Source: an uncultured Prevotella sp.
Lineage (GTDB): Bacteria > Bacteroidota > Bacteroidia > Bacteroidales > Bacteroidaceae
DNA: 37,584 bases
Assembly (NCBI GenBank): GCA_900557255.1
Contig: USSA01000006.1
Span: forward strand, 1 to 37,584
Reading direction: 5' to 3'
In this document: positions 25,859-32,714 of the stretch, in pieces
Numbering within the stretch: position 1 is the stretch's first letter
Layout of the letters: each line of letters begins with the position of its first letter
Notes under the pieces: generated by a model
Told to the model about the DNA's origin: nothing
The model's database searches: none
What the model saw: only the letters and a program-made list of their open reading frames with translations
Made by a program: the position numbers and the translations under genes

Positions 25859-26164
25859 ATGAGCAAGAATAACTTTGAAATTTTAACCGAAGTTTATTCT
25901 GGAACCTCAATAGGCGAAAGAATAAAAAAGAGGGAGCAAGTCATCAGCGACTACCTCAACGTGTATGGGCAACTCATCCTGAACAAGGTGCTGAAACCAA
26001 CCCCTGTGATGGAACACCTTGCCAAGAAATACAACTTTTCTCGCTGTGGTGTCTTGAAGATACTGAAGGAAGCAGGAATATATCATGGGCGTTCAAATCC
26101 TGTGGTATATCCAAGTGAGTTGAACAATAAAACAGAAATTTATGGAACAGCGAATCGTGTTTGA
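25859..26164 (+). CDS. Small HTH-type protein, first gene of the early operon
   Basis: The protein has 101 residues. A helical N-terminus (GERIKKREQVISDYLNVYGQ) precedes a helix-turn-helix-like stretch at about 50-75 (MEHLAKKYNFSRCGVLKILK). It resembles small DNA-binding proteins that open the early region of Bacteroidales elements, but I cannot name a family. Its 3' end overlaps the next gene by 23 bp. The start is 71 bp downstream of the -7 element. Confidence 0.7.
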   Translation: MSKNNFEILTEVYSGTSIGERIKKREQVISDYLNVYGQLILNKVLKPTPVMEHLAKKYNFSRCGVLKILKEAGIYHGRSNPVVYPSELNNKTEIYGTANRV

Positions 26165-26420
26165 GGACAAGAATGTCAGTTACAAGACATTTCTTGAAGA
26201 CTTAGCTACTTTCCTGGCACCAAAGATTGCGCTCTTGATAAAGAATCCTCCAAAAAAGTATTATAGTGAGCGAGAAAGTATGAGAGTGTTCGGTTCAGGG
26301 AATGTGCGTCGTTGGATTAAGGAAGGCAAGCTCAAACCTTTTTCCAAGAGAAAGGGAAAGACAGAATACAAAGTCAGCGACCTTCAGGAGTTACACCGAA
26401 GAGAGCAAGACTACTTTTAA
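26142..26420 (+). CDS. Excisionase/MerR-like helix-turn-helix protein
   Basis: The 92-residue protein ends in a helix-turn-helix of the excisionase type: ESMRVFGSGNVRRWIKEGKL, KPFSKRKGKTEYKVSDLQEL. The winged motif with a small loop is typical of Xis-like and MerR-like helix_turn_helix_17 domains. The N-terminal half (LEDLATFLAPKIALLIKN) is helical and typical of Bacteroidetes HTH proteins. It may act in excision or replication control; the element's integrase is not in the window. Confidence 0.7.
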   Translation: MEQRIVFEDKNVSYKTFLEDLATFLAPKIALLIKNPPKKYYSERESMRVFGSGNVRRWIKEGKLKPFSKRKGKTEYKVSDLQELHRREQDYF

Positions 26421-26431
26421 AGCAAAGAGCA

Positions 26432-26731
26432 ATGTACAGAATCAAAAGATATTATCAAGTAGCAGAGAAGCAACCTTGGCTTATAGACCTCCTCGTGAAG
26501 TTGAAGCCTTCGTACTTTGCCCCTTGCCAAGGCATAGAAGAGTGCAAGCTTGCACTCCACAACCTAGGCGAGGACATAAAAAAGCAAGAGCTAAGTTGGA
26601 AAAGAGGAAAATTTCTCCTTTCCTACATACGAGACATAAAAGAGAAAGACGATGAAATCATCATCAGCTACAAAGGCGGCAAGCCTTGCGTGTCTTTCAG
26701 AATAGAAGAATCAAAAGCTAAAGAATCATGA
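26432..26731 (+). CDS. Unrecognised 99-residue element protein
   Basis: The protein is basic and mixed alpha/beta, starting MYRIKRYYQVAEKQPWLIDL and ending in FRIEESKAKES. It has no membrane segment and no catalytic motif that I recognise. It overlaps the initiator gene by 4 bp (ATGA), so it is translated in the same early operon. A role in replication control is possible only from position. Confidence 0.65.
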   Translation: MYRIKRYYQVAEKQPWLIDLLVKLKPSYFAPCQGIEECKLALHNLGEDIKKQELSWKRGKFLLSYIRDIKEKDDEIIISYKGGKPCVSFRIEESKAKES

Positions 26732-28065
26732 ACATAGCAGACAACAGTTGGATCAAGTTGCCCCGCAACTTTGTGAATTGGAGTTGGTACCATGACGCAA
26801 ACATGGTGCAACTATACCTGTACCTTCTTCTCAACGCCAACGTTTATGATGTCAAATACAACGACATCACCATCAAACGTGGCGAATGTCTTGTTTCTCT
26901 CAACACGCTATCCAAAGAAACAGGAATTTCATTGAAGTCGTTAAGGACAAGCCTTGCAAGACTCCAACGAACCAAAGAAATCGAATACAAGAAACTAAAG
27001 CATGGCAGGATTATCATTCTTGTAGATTTCAACAAGTTTCAACCTGTTGGCATAGATGAAAATGCACCAGATTGGATAAAGCTATATCGCAAAATCTGCG
27101 ATTGGGGTTGGTACCATGAACCAAACATGGTACACCTGTACGTATATTTCATGTTGAGAGCAAAACTAGTCGTAGGTAATAATGGTACAAGTGAAGCATG
27201 GCAACTCAATACCACATTGAGATTGTCGACGAAAGCAACAGGTATTTCCGAGCGAAGCATCAGAACCTGCTTAACAAGATTACAGAGAACTGGCGAAATA
27301 GAATATTTGCCAGGGGTGTCACATAAACAAAGCATCATAACCATCTGTAATTATGATAGTTATCAGAAAAAGAATTTTTCAGACGGCACAATGGTGGCAC
27401 AAGATGGGCACAACTTGATAGAAAGTAAAAGTAACACAAAAGAAGGTGCAATAACGACACAAAATAACGGAGATACAAATAATTATAAAACAGCAAGTTA
27501 CAGCTCAACCAGATTCCAAGACGGCACAATGGTGGCACAAGGTGGGCAAGACATAGGCACAACCTTGGCACAAGATGGGCAGGAGTTTGGCAGTACTTGG
27601 GCAACACTAAAAGAATATAAGAATAAAAGAATAAAAGAAATAAAGAATATCGACGACGACATCGCGCACGTGCGTGAGGGGGATTTCGTCGAAGTTTTAG
27701 AAGTGACCGAGGTGGAGAAAGAAAACGAGCAAAAGAAATCAAACAAAGAAAATTTTGCCGACCTCGTGAAGTCAGAAACCACATGGTTGACTGCCATTCA
27801 GAAGAAATTCAAGCTCCTCACATCAGAGGCAGTGAAGAACAAAGTTGACGAGTTCGAGATTGAACTAGTCTGCCGTGGCAAGGATAAGCATGAGGATATG
27901 AAAGACTTCAAGTGTCATTTCTGCGACTGGCTTGAAAAGAATTTGAGAACTATCAACCAACCTCAGGCTTCCAACCGTTCCCCATCACCAACCTCAGAGC
28001 GTTGGAGCGGCGAGAAGTTTGTACCAAAAAGTTCGGAAGGAGGCATCTATGAAGGAAATTTCTAA
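26728..28065 (+). CDS. Replication initiator-like protein with duplicated winged-helix module
   Basis: The 445-residue protein contains two copies of one module, residues about 8-106 and 116-214. Each begins WIKLxRxxxxWxWYHxxNMV and contains a second conserved block around TGIS with SxRTxLxRLQRTxEIEY. The layout resembles the winged-helix domains of phage replisome organisers (DnaD-like N-terminal) in Bacteroidetes and low-GC phages. A glutamine- and glycine-rich linker (about 218-300) carries the iteron-like DNA repeats described separately. A C-terminal helical domain (about 340-420, ending in LEKNLRTIN) follows. The gene sits directly upstream of the helicase loader gene, as expected for an initiator. 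Confidence 0.8.
   Translation: MNIADNSWIKLPRNFVNWSWYHDANMVQLYLYLLLNANVYDVKYNDITIKRGECLVSLNTLSKETGISLKSLRTSLARLQRTKEIEYKKLKHGRIIILVDFNKFQPVGIDENAPDWIKLYRKICDWGWYHEPNMVHLYVYFMLRAKLVVGNNGTSEAWQLNTTLRLSTKATGISERSIRTCLTRLQRTGEIEYLPGVSHKQSIITICNYDSYQKKNFSDGTMVAQDGHNLIESKSNTKEGAITTQNNGDTNNYKTASYSSTRFQDGTMVAQGGQDIGTTLAQDGQEFGSTWATLKEYKNKRIKEIKNIDDDIAHVREGDFVEVLEVTEVEKENEQKKSNKENFADLVKSETTWLTAIQKKFKLLTSEAVKNKVDEFEIELVCRGKDKHEDMKDFKCHFCDWLEKNLRTINQPQASNRSPSPTSERWSGEKFVPKSSEGGIYEGNF
27395..27581 (+). repeat. Three 16-bp iteron-like direct repeats inside the initiator gene
   Basis: The unit TGGCACAAGATGGGCA occurs at 27395-27410 and 27566-27581, and with one change at 27533-27548. An upstream extension makes 21 bp (27382-27402 and 27520-27540) identical in two copies. 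They encode VAQDGH-, VAQGGQ- and LAQDGQ-like peptides. Position inside the initiator gene recalls lambda-type origins. Confidence 0.7.
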
Positions 28066-28672
28066 CATGGGGTTCACCCCAGAGCTGTGCTTTGAGCATC
28101 TGCGCTATCATTTCGCCCAAGAGGTGAAAAAGAGAGAGAAGTCTTTCGTTGCCGAACCATCCCAGATGGAAAGCATGAAAAAAGTCGCCTCGTGGTTAAC
28201 AACCGGAAAGGAGCACTGCTGGCTTGTCCTCAACGGCATCACAGGCAACGGAAAGACCACCTGCGTGAAGGGGATGCGAAGCTTCATCAACTGCTGCAAG
28301 ATTCCCGATCCTAGCAATGGAGAAGGCAGCGTGTTCAGCTCCAAGGCAGGAATCTGGCTAGTCACGGCTAGAGAACTCTACCAGATGTTCGTAAGTAACA
28401 AGCCCAAGTTTGAGCGATGCGCCAACACCTACATCCTCGCCATCGACGAGCTAGGAACGGAAGAAACGGACTTCTGCGAGTACGGGAACAGATACAAGCC
28501 CATCGAGCAGCTGTTGTCGTATCGCTACGACAAGATGCTCCCGACCATCATCACCACCAACTTGCCGATGGCAGACATACGCCCGAAATATGGTGACAGG
28601 CTTGCGGAAAGGCTCAACGAGCTGATGGAAGTGGTACACATGCCAGACATCAACTTCCGCAAGATTCACTAA
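28049..28672 (+). CDS. DnaC-like helicase loader ATPase
   Basis: The start at 28049 is preferred because AAGGAGG precedes it by about 6 bp, an unusually good ribosome site for this genome. The gene overlaps the initiator's 3' end in another frame by 17 bp. The 207-residue AAA+ protein has Walker A NGITGNGKTT (62-71), Walker B ILAIDE (129-134), sensor-1 TIITTNLP (166-173) and a GDRLAERLNE box with a candidate arginine finger. It would load the host DnaB helicase at the element's origin. It has no N-terminal zinc finger. Confidence 0.88.
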   Translation: MKEISNMGFTPELCFEHLRYHFAQEVKKREKSFVAEPSQMESMKKVASWLTTGKEHCWLVLNGITGNGKTTCVKGMRSFINCCKIPDPSNGEGSVFSSKAGIWLVTARELYQMFVSNKPKFERCANTYILAIDELGTEETDFCEYGNRYKPIEQLLSYRYDKMLPTIITTNLPMADIRPKYGDRLAERLNELMEVVHMPDINFRKIH

Positions 28673-28785
28673 AAAACGTAAAAAACAACGCTCAGGACGA
28701 CTTTTCCGAGGCAAGCAATAAATTCCTCACAGAAACAAACAAAACGTCTCAAATCGCAAATAAAGCGGCAAAAATTAGGTTTTAC

Positions 28786-29826
28786 ATGGAAGAATACAAA
28801 ACAATTTTGGAGAAAACAGATGGAGGACTGGATATTTTCAGCTATTATCTGGGTAAGGAGTGCTTGAAGAAAAAGTTCAAGAGCCCCTTCAGAAGTGGCG
28901 ACAACCGTCCGTCCTGCCATCTGTATCTCAACGAGCCTCCAGGAGAGCAAGCCTACTACTATCTCCAGGACTTTGGCGACAGCAGATGTAGCGGCAACGC
29001 CTTTGCAATCGCTGCAAGGGTGCTGAACATGAGCATCCGCAATGATTTCAAGGCCGTATTGGAGAGAATCGACCAGGATCTGTGCCTGGGAGTCTTTGAG
29101 GAGAACAAGGGAAAGTATTCCTCAAAGCCCCAGTTCAACAGAGCTGCCATCAAGCAAGAAATCAGCAAGAACAAGACATCAAGTATCAAGACTTTCATGC
29201 CTGTCATACAAGAATTTATGTCTTGGGAACTAGAGTATTGGAACAAGTATGGAATCGATGTCAACACCCTACGTCGCTATCATGTTCACAGCCTAAGAAG
29301 CGTGACTTTCTATAAAGCCGACGGCAAGAGTTTCAACATATTTGGTTCCAAGGCCATCCCAGCCTACGGCTATTTCTTCAACGACATGAAGGGCATCAAA
29401 GTATATCGTCCTAAGGCAGAAAACAGATTTCTGTATGGCGGCGACCTGCCAACGCCATATGTGTTTGGATGGGAACAGTTGCAAGAAAACGGCGACATGG
29501 TGTTCATCACTGGTGGAGAAAAGGATGTCCTGTCCCTTGCTTCCCATGGCTACAATGCCATAGCATTCAACAGCGAGACGGCAAAGATACCTGCAGACAA
29601 AATAAAGCTGCTTTCCCAGAGATTCAGAAAAATCATATTTCTTTACGATTCTGATACTACAGGCATCAAGGAATCCAAGAGCAGAGTGGAAGAGTACAAT
29701 GGCAATTACAACGTTTTCAGATTGGAGTTACCTCTCAGCGGAACCAAACAAGAAAAGGACATTAGCGACTATTTCGCCTTAGGAAGAACGACACAAGACC
29801 TACAAAAGTTAATAAACAAGATGTAG
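28786..29826 (+). CDS. TOPRIM primase, DnaG-like
   Basis: This 346-residue primase has an N-terminal CHC2-like region (about 30-80), KSPFRSGDNRPSCHLYL and LQDFGD, in which the usual zinc cysteines are not conserved. The TOPRIM domain holds the catalytic glutamate in FITGGEKDVLSL (E245) and the metal-binding pair in IIFLYDSDTTGIK (D288, D290), then EKDISDYF. These features support a functional primase. It follows the loader gene after 113 bp with no gene between. Primases of this zinc-less type occur in Bacteroidales phages and plasmids. Confidence 0.85.
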   Translation: MEEYKTILEKTDGGLDIFSYYLGKECLKKKFKSPFRSGDNRPSCHLYLNEPPGEQAYYYLQDFGDSRCSGNAFAIAARVLNMSIRNDFKAVLERIDQDLCLGVFEENKGKYSSKPQFNRAAIKQEISKNKTSSIKTFMPVIQEFMSWELEYWNKYGIDVNTLRRYHVHSLRSVTFYKADGKSFNIFGSKAIPAYGYFFNDMKGIKVYRPKAENRFLYGGDLPTPYVFGWEQLQENGDMVFITGGEKDVLSLASHGYNAIAFNSETAKIPADKIKLLSQRFRKIIFLYDSDTTGIKESKSRVEEYNGNYNVFRLELPLSGTKQEKDISDYFALGRTTQDLQKLINKM

Positions 29827-29849
29827 GAACATCATGATGATAAAAGTAA

Positions 29850-30497
29850 ATGAGTGAAACGAATAAATATTTAACAATCATGAACAAGCAAAAGAACGGA
29901 AAAGCACTGCATTTGGAACACGCAGCAGAAGAAATCTGCTTTGAGTCCTTGACAGTGAAAGATCAAGAAAAACTGCAAGAATTTGGCATAAATTCTTCCT
30001 CGATACCAGAAGAAGTATATTCCATCGACTGTAGCAGCCTGAACAGAGTGTGGCACGGAATAGGAATGAGAAACGTACACGGAGGCGTGGAGTTCATCAG
30101 CCTGACGGAGATGAAAAGACCAACGACAATTCATCGCAAGGGCATCACATTGCAACCTTCTAAAAAAGGCTCAGTCGCTAGTTGCTGCCTTTTTAGTAAT
30201 TTCATGGACTATCTGGCCTATCTCTCTTTGTCGAAGGACGGCAAGATTGCACTCCCCAAGGAATGCGATTGCATCATCCTCAACCACCATTTCAACCTCT
30301 CTCACTTTCTCGTAGAAAGCGAGGAGTACGAGGAAGTGAACCTGTTCTTGCCCAACAGTTCAGCAGGAAAGGTGCTAACGAGAACCATCATGGACAGAAA
30401 TCCGGCCGCAGTGGACTGGTCGGGAAGTTACATACACTTTCAGAGCCTTCGCTCATACGCCTATTACAAGTTCATAAAAAACAAAGAGAGCCTATGA
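29850..30497 (+). CDS. TOPRIM-like protein with lost catalytic residues
   Basis: The 215-residue protein aligns by eye with the TOPRIM half of Bacteroidales primases: GMRNVHGGVEF (72-82), LFSNFMDYLAYLSL (114-127), CIILNHHFNL (141-150), FLPNSSAGKVLTRT (166-179). In active relatives these read VFEGFMDYL and FLDNDEAG. Here the catalytic Glu is Ser116, and the two Asp are Pro168 and Ser170. It is therefore predicted to be inactive in primer synthesis and could be a structural partner of the active primase encoded next to it. There is an alternative start at 29880. The frame is intact, so it is not an obvious pseudogene. Confidence 0.65.
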   Translation: MSETNKYLTIMNKQKNGKALHLEHAAEEICFESLTVKDQEKLQEFGINSSSIPEEVYSIDCSSLNRVWHGIGMRNVHGGVEFISLTEMKRPTTIHRKGITLQPSKKGSVASCCLFSNFMDYLAYLSLSKDGKIALPKECDCIILNHHFNLSHFLVESEEYEEVNLFLPNSSAGKVLTRTIMDRNPAAVDWSGSYIHFQSLRSYAYYKFIKNKESL

Positions 30498-30601
30498 AAA
30501 TAGTGGGAATAGCATTCGGTGTTGCCGTCATTGGCATCATTATCGCCTTCATCTACGAGATTAAGTTCACTTACAGAGATGGGGACTTATGGAAAAAGTA
30601 A
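30494..30601 (+). CDS. 35-residue single-pass membrane protein
   Basis: The peptide starts MKIVGIAFGVAVIGIIIAFI and ends KFTYRDGDLWKK, one membrane helix with a short charged tail. Its ATG overlaps the stop of the preceding gene (ATGA), and its stop directly abuts the next ATG at 30602, so translation is coupled on both sides. I do not recognise it. Confidence 0.6.
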   Translation: MKIVGIAFGVAVIGIIIAFIYEIKFTYRDGDLWKK

Positions 30602-31204
30602 ATGATATTGAACGCAAACCTTATGAGAAATAACGGAATCCTTAACATTGACGTTGCTAGGGCAGATTTGCCCATGCAACCAGAATATTGGATAGAAGAG
30701 ACTTACGTATCAAGATACGAGAAACTTCTTAGAGTGATAGAAAAGAAGACCTCTTTTCTGCCATATCGCAACACAAAGGTCATCAGGGAAATTTCCTTTG
30801 AGGTTCCAGCATCCACCACACTGGAGCAAATAAAGGAAGTAAGTCTGGCATTTGAAAAAAGATTCAAGGTATCATGTTTTCAAATCAGCATAGATCGCTC
30901 TGTGCAGGTAGCCCACCTGTTGTTTGCCTGGATAGACATGGAAACAGGCAAGGCCGTCAAGCTCGATGCCAACACCTTGAAGCGTGCCACAGGTATGTTT
31001 CTGAGAAGACTTAAGCTTCCTCATCCCAAGGACTATGACAAATGGATAAGATATGTCCTTATCGATGCCTATGAGGAATGTCCAGATGTCTTCAAGCAAC
31101 AATACAGGGCCATTTGCAAGGAAGACAAAGAGACTGAAAGCAGTTGCATTATCAGAGATGCCCTTGCCTATGCCGAACTTATGAGCAAAGGGCAAGCAAA
31201 GTAA
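30602..31204 (+). CDS. Unknown protein resembling a relaxase fold without catalytic histidines
   Basis: The protein has 200 residues, with an alternative start at 30623 (MRNNGILNID). The middle part (about 64-140) reads ISFEVPASTTLEQIKEVSLA, SCFQISIDRSVQVAHLLFAW and IDMETGKAVKLD. In my recollection Bacteroidales MobV/Pre-type mobilisation proteins have a similar order, with HRDE followed by HAHI and then DW-x-TGK-x-KL. In this protein the histidine triad positions are not conserved. The likeness is by eye and moderate, so treat the fold as a guess. It closes the rightward operon and is followed by a perfect 20-bp hairpin. Confidence 0.55.
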   Translation: MILNANLMRNNGILNIDVARADLPMQPEYWIEETYVSRYEKLLRVIEKKTSFLPYRNTKVIREISFEVPASTTLEQIKEVSLAFEKRFKVSCFQISIDRSVQVAHLLFAWIDMETGKAVKLDANTLKRATGMFLRRLKLPHPKDYDKWIRYVLIDAYEECPDVFKQQYRAICKEDKETESSCIIRDALAYAELMSKGQAK

Positions 31205-31224
31205 AATAGCACCGAAATATTTCA

Positions 31225-31270
31225 AATAGAGTAGGATGTAGGGGATTACTCCCCTACATCCTACTCTATT
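31225..31270. terminator. Perfect 20-bp inverted repeat, bidirectional terminator-like
   Basis: Positions 31225-31244 and 31251-31270 are exact reverse complements around the 6-nt loop ATTACT. No T tract follows on either side. It lies between convergent genes, and the stop codon of the 38-residue ORF on the minus strand falls inside the right arm. Confidence 0.75.
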
Positions 31271-31382
31271 GTTCTATAAAAGCAATCTTTTCCCTTTTAT
31301 ACAGTGAGTAGGCAACACGTCCTACCAAGTCACCCTCATACCTTACCAATTCCTCATAAATGAAGTTATAGTGCTTTGCCAT
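31266..31382 (-). CDS. 38-residue protein, fragment-like
   Basis: The reading begins MAKHYNFIYEELVRYEGDLV and ends AYSLYKREKIAFIEQ. The pattern of ELV, then D-[IL]-[VG]-x-[IV]AYSLYK and K-[IA]-x-FI recalls the N-terminal segment of larger Bacteroidales membrane-anchored proteins on phages and plasmids, so this could be a truncated version or a genuine minimal one. The start overlaps the 3' end of the upstream gene by 17 bp in another frame. The stop lies in the perfect hairpin. Confidence 0.5.
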   Translation of the reverse strand: MAKHYNFIYEELVRYEGDLVGRVAYSLYKREKIAFIEQ

Positions 31383-31578
31383 GCTGCCTATTGCTTAGTA
31401 CACGTTCAAAGATGGCATTAATGCTATTTTCTGTAAATGTTTGACTATAGGTCTTACCTTGGACATGAGTGTCCACGGTAAACCCCATAGGTGAGACATT
31501 CTTGTTGTTCTGCCCTATCTTATATTTTCTCATCCTCTCGTTAGCCTTGAGGATTGTCTCTTCTGATACCTTACACAT
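31366..31578 (-). CDS. Unrecognised 70-residue protein
   Basis: The basic protein starts MCKVSEETILKANERMRKYK and contains SPMGFTVDTHVQGKTYSQTF. It has no membrane helix or signal. A weak promoter (TACTTTTA, 7 of 8) is present on the minus strand around 31622-31629. It overlaps the downstream 38-residue gene by 17 bp. No function can be given. Confidence 0.55.
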   Translation of the reverse strand: MCKVSEETILKANERMRKYKIGQNNKNVSPMGFTVDTHVQGKTYSQTFTENSINAIFERVLSNRQHGKAL

Positions 31579-31684
31579 AATTTATGCCACAAAGGGACTT
31601 TATTAAATTTATTCCGCTGTAAAAGTACGACAAATATTTCTAATCTCCAAACTTTTATGAGTTTTAATGGCTTACAAACAAAAA

Positions 31685-31708
31685 ACTCCTGATTCTCTCG
31701 AACCAGGA
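31685..31708 (-). terminator. Terminator of the secreted-protein operon
   Basis: CTCCTG (31685-31690) pairs with CAGGAG (31703-31708). On the minus strand TTTTTTG follows. Confidence 0.75.
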
Positions 31709-31765
31709 GCGTTGAACCTTATATATAATGATTTTGCAATTTAAACTACAGGATTTGCCATTAAA

Positions 31766-31927
31766 CTATAGTGAATGGTCATGAAGCCAAGCCTTCTGGG
31801 AATAGCTTAGTCTATCCCAGTTGGTCTTAGAGCGTCTTCTTTTCTTTTTATTTCCACCACCAACTACCGCTTCCACGGTTTTCTTGCCGAGCCAACCGGC
31901 AAATGCCAAAGTTAATAAAGCCTCCAT
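31766..31927 (-). CDS. 53-residue small protein with hydrophobic start and basic core
   Basis: The protein begins MEALLTLAFAGWLGKKTVEA, passes through VVGGG and a basic cluster (NKKKRRRSK), and ends WLHDHSL. The start is 12 bp after the stop of the secreted protein gene, and a terminator lies 58 bp beyond its own stop, so it is very probably translated from the same mRNA. The combination of a short amphipathic or membrane helix with a polybasic stretch suggests membrane or nucleic-acid contact. I recognise no family. Confidence 0.6.
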   Translation of the reverse strand: MEALLTLAFAGWLGKKTVEAVVGGGNKKKRRRSKTNWDRLSYSQKAWLHDHSL

Positions 31928-31939
31928 AATCGTAACGTT

Positions 31940-32659
31940 TTATTTGTTAATACTAAATGTTCCTACAGGGATGGCTGTAGCCGTGATGATTGACATGTAG
32001 AAGATGCCATACTCTCCTGGTTCTGCCTCTGATGCCGGAATCTCCAAGAGATAGCTTTGGTTTCCATACTTATGACCAGTGAAAGCAACATATCCTCTTT
32101 TCTTGGTCTCAGCACTGCCAATCAAGGCTGGCTTAAACTCCATCCATTGGATTCTTCTGTCCTTCTTTGATGCTTTGAAGCGTACAATGCGGTAAATTTC
32201 CATTGGATCGTACTCGTTCTTCTCTCCCTTGATGAGTAAACGGATGCCATTGCTTGCATTCTTTACGGTGTAGGCAGACTTGCCACCTGCGAAAGCAATG
32301 TCCATTCCTTCTGCTCCAGCGAGGGTGTTCACAGCATCGGCAGCTTGTCCTACTCCAGCAGCGGTTCCCATCACTCTGAGACCGTTGATTGCCCCAGATG
32401 CACTACCTGCGGTACTAACACCTATCATACCTCCTGCAAACCCCAAGTCTCCTACAGCTCCTGCAATCTTAGCGAACTTACCAAACTTGTTCTGATGCTT
32501 GGAAATCATTCCGTCCTCTTTTGGGAGCGCATCAAAAGTGGAATCACTTGTGAGCACGCAATAGCTGTTAATAAACTCAGGCTCTGGAGCCGTTACCTGT
32601 TGTGCAAATCCGGTGGAAGTTGCAGCCAACATCATCATTGATGCAAAAATTTTCTTCAT
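31940..32659 (-). CDS. Secreted glycine-rich protein of unknown function
   Basis: The protein has 239 residues with a clear signal peptide (MKKIFASMMMLAATSTGFAQ). The region from about 60 to 130 is rich in Gly and Ala with GxxxG spacing (AGAVGDLGFAGGMIGVSTAG, GTAAGVGQAADA), like glycine-zipper segments that insert in or span a membrane. The C-terminal part is a predicted beta domain (RLLIKGEKNEYDPMEIYRIV, KRGYVAFTGHKYGNQSYLLE, EPGEYGIFYMS). It has its own TACCTTTG promoter and is divergent from parA. A role at the cell surface of the element-bearing host, such as exclusion or host modification, is possible but unproven. Confidence 0.7.
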   Translation of the reverse strand: MKKIFASMMMLAATSTGFAQQVTAPEPEFINSYCVLTSDSTFDALPKEDGMISKHQNKFGKFAKIAGAVGDLGFAGGMIGVSTAGSASGAINGLRVMGTAAGVGQAADAVNTLAGAEGMDIAFAGGKSAYTVKNASNGIRLLIKGEKNEYDPMEIYRIVRFKASKKDRRIQWMEFKPALIGSAETKKRGYVAFTGHKYGNQSYLLEIPASEAEPGEYGIFYMSIITATAIPVGTFSINK

Positions 32660-32690
32660 ATTACTTATGTTTTAAGAACTTTTTCTGATG

Positions 32691-32698
32691 CAAAGGTA
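32691..32698 (-). promoter_or_regulatory. Promoter of the secreted-protein operon
   Basis: TACCTTTG on the minus strand, an exact -7 match, lies 31 bp upstream of the ATG. Confidence 0.65.
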
Positions 32699-32714
32699 CA
32701 AAAAAACATTTATA

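Noticed and set aside
27335..27797. Minus-strand frames opposite the initiator linker
   Set aside because: Low-complexity Leu/Ser/Pro shadows of the repeat-containing plus-strand gene.
31690..31720. Minus-strand GGTTCGA-like T-arm resembling part of a tRNA
   Set aside because: No acceptor, D or anticodon arms surround it. The sequence is explained by a terminator hairpin with a T run.
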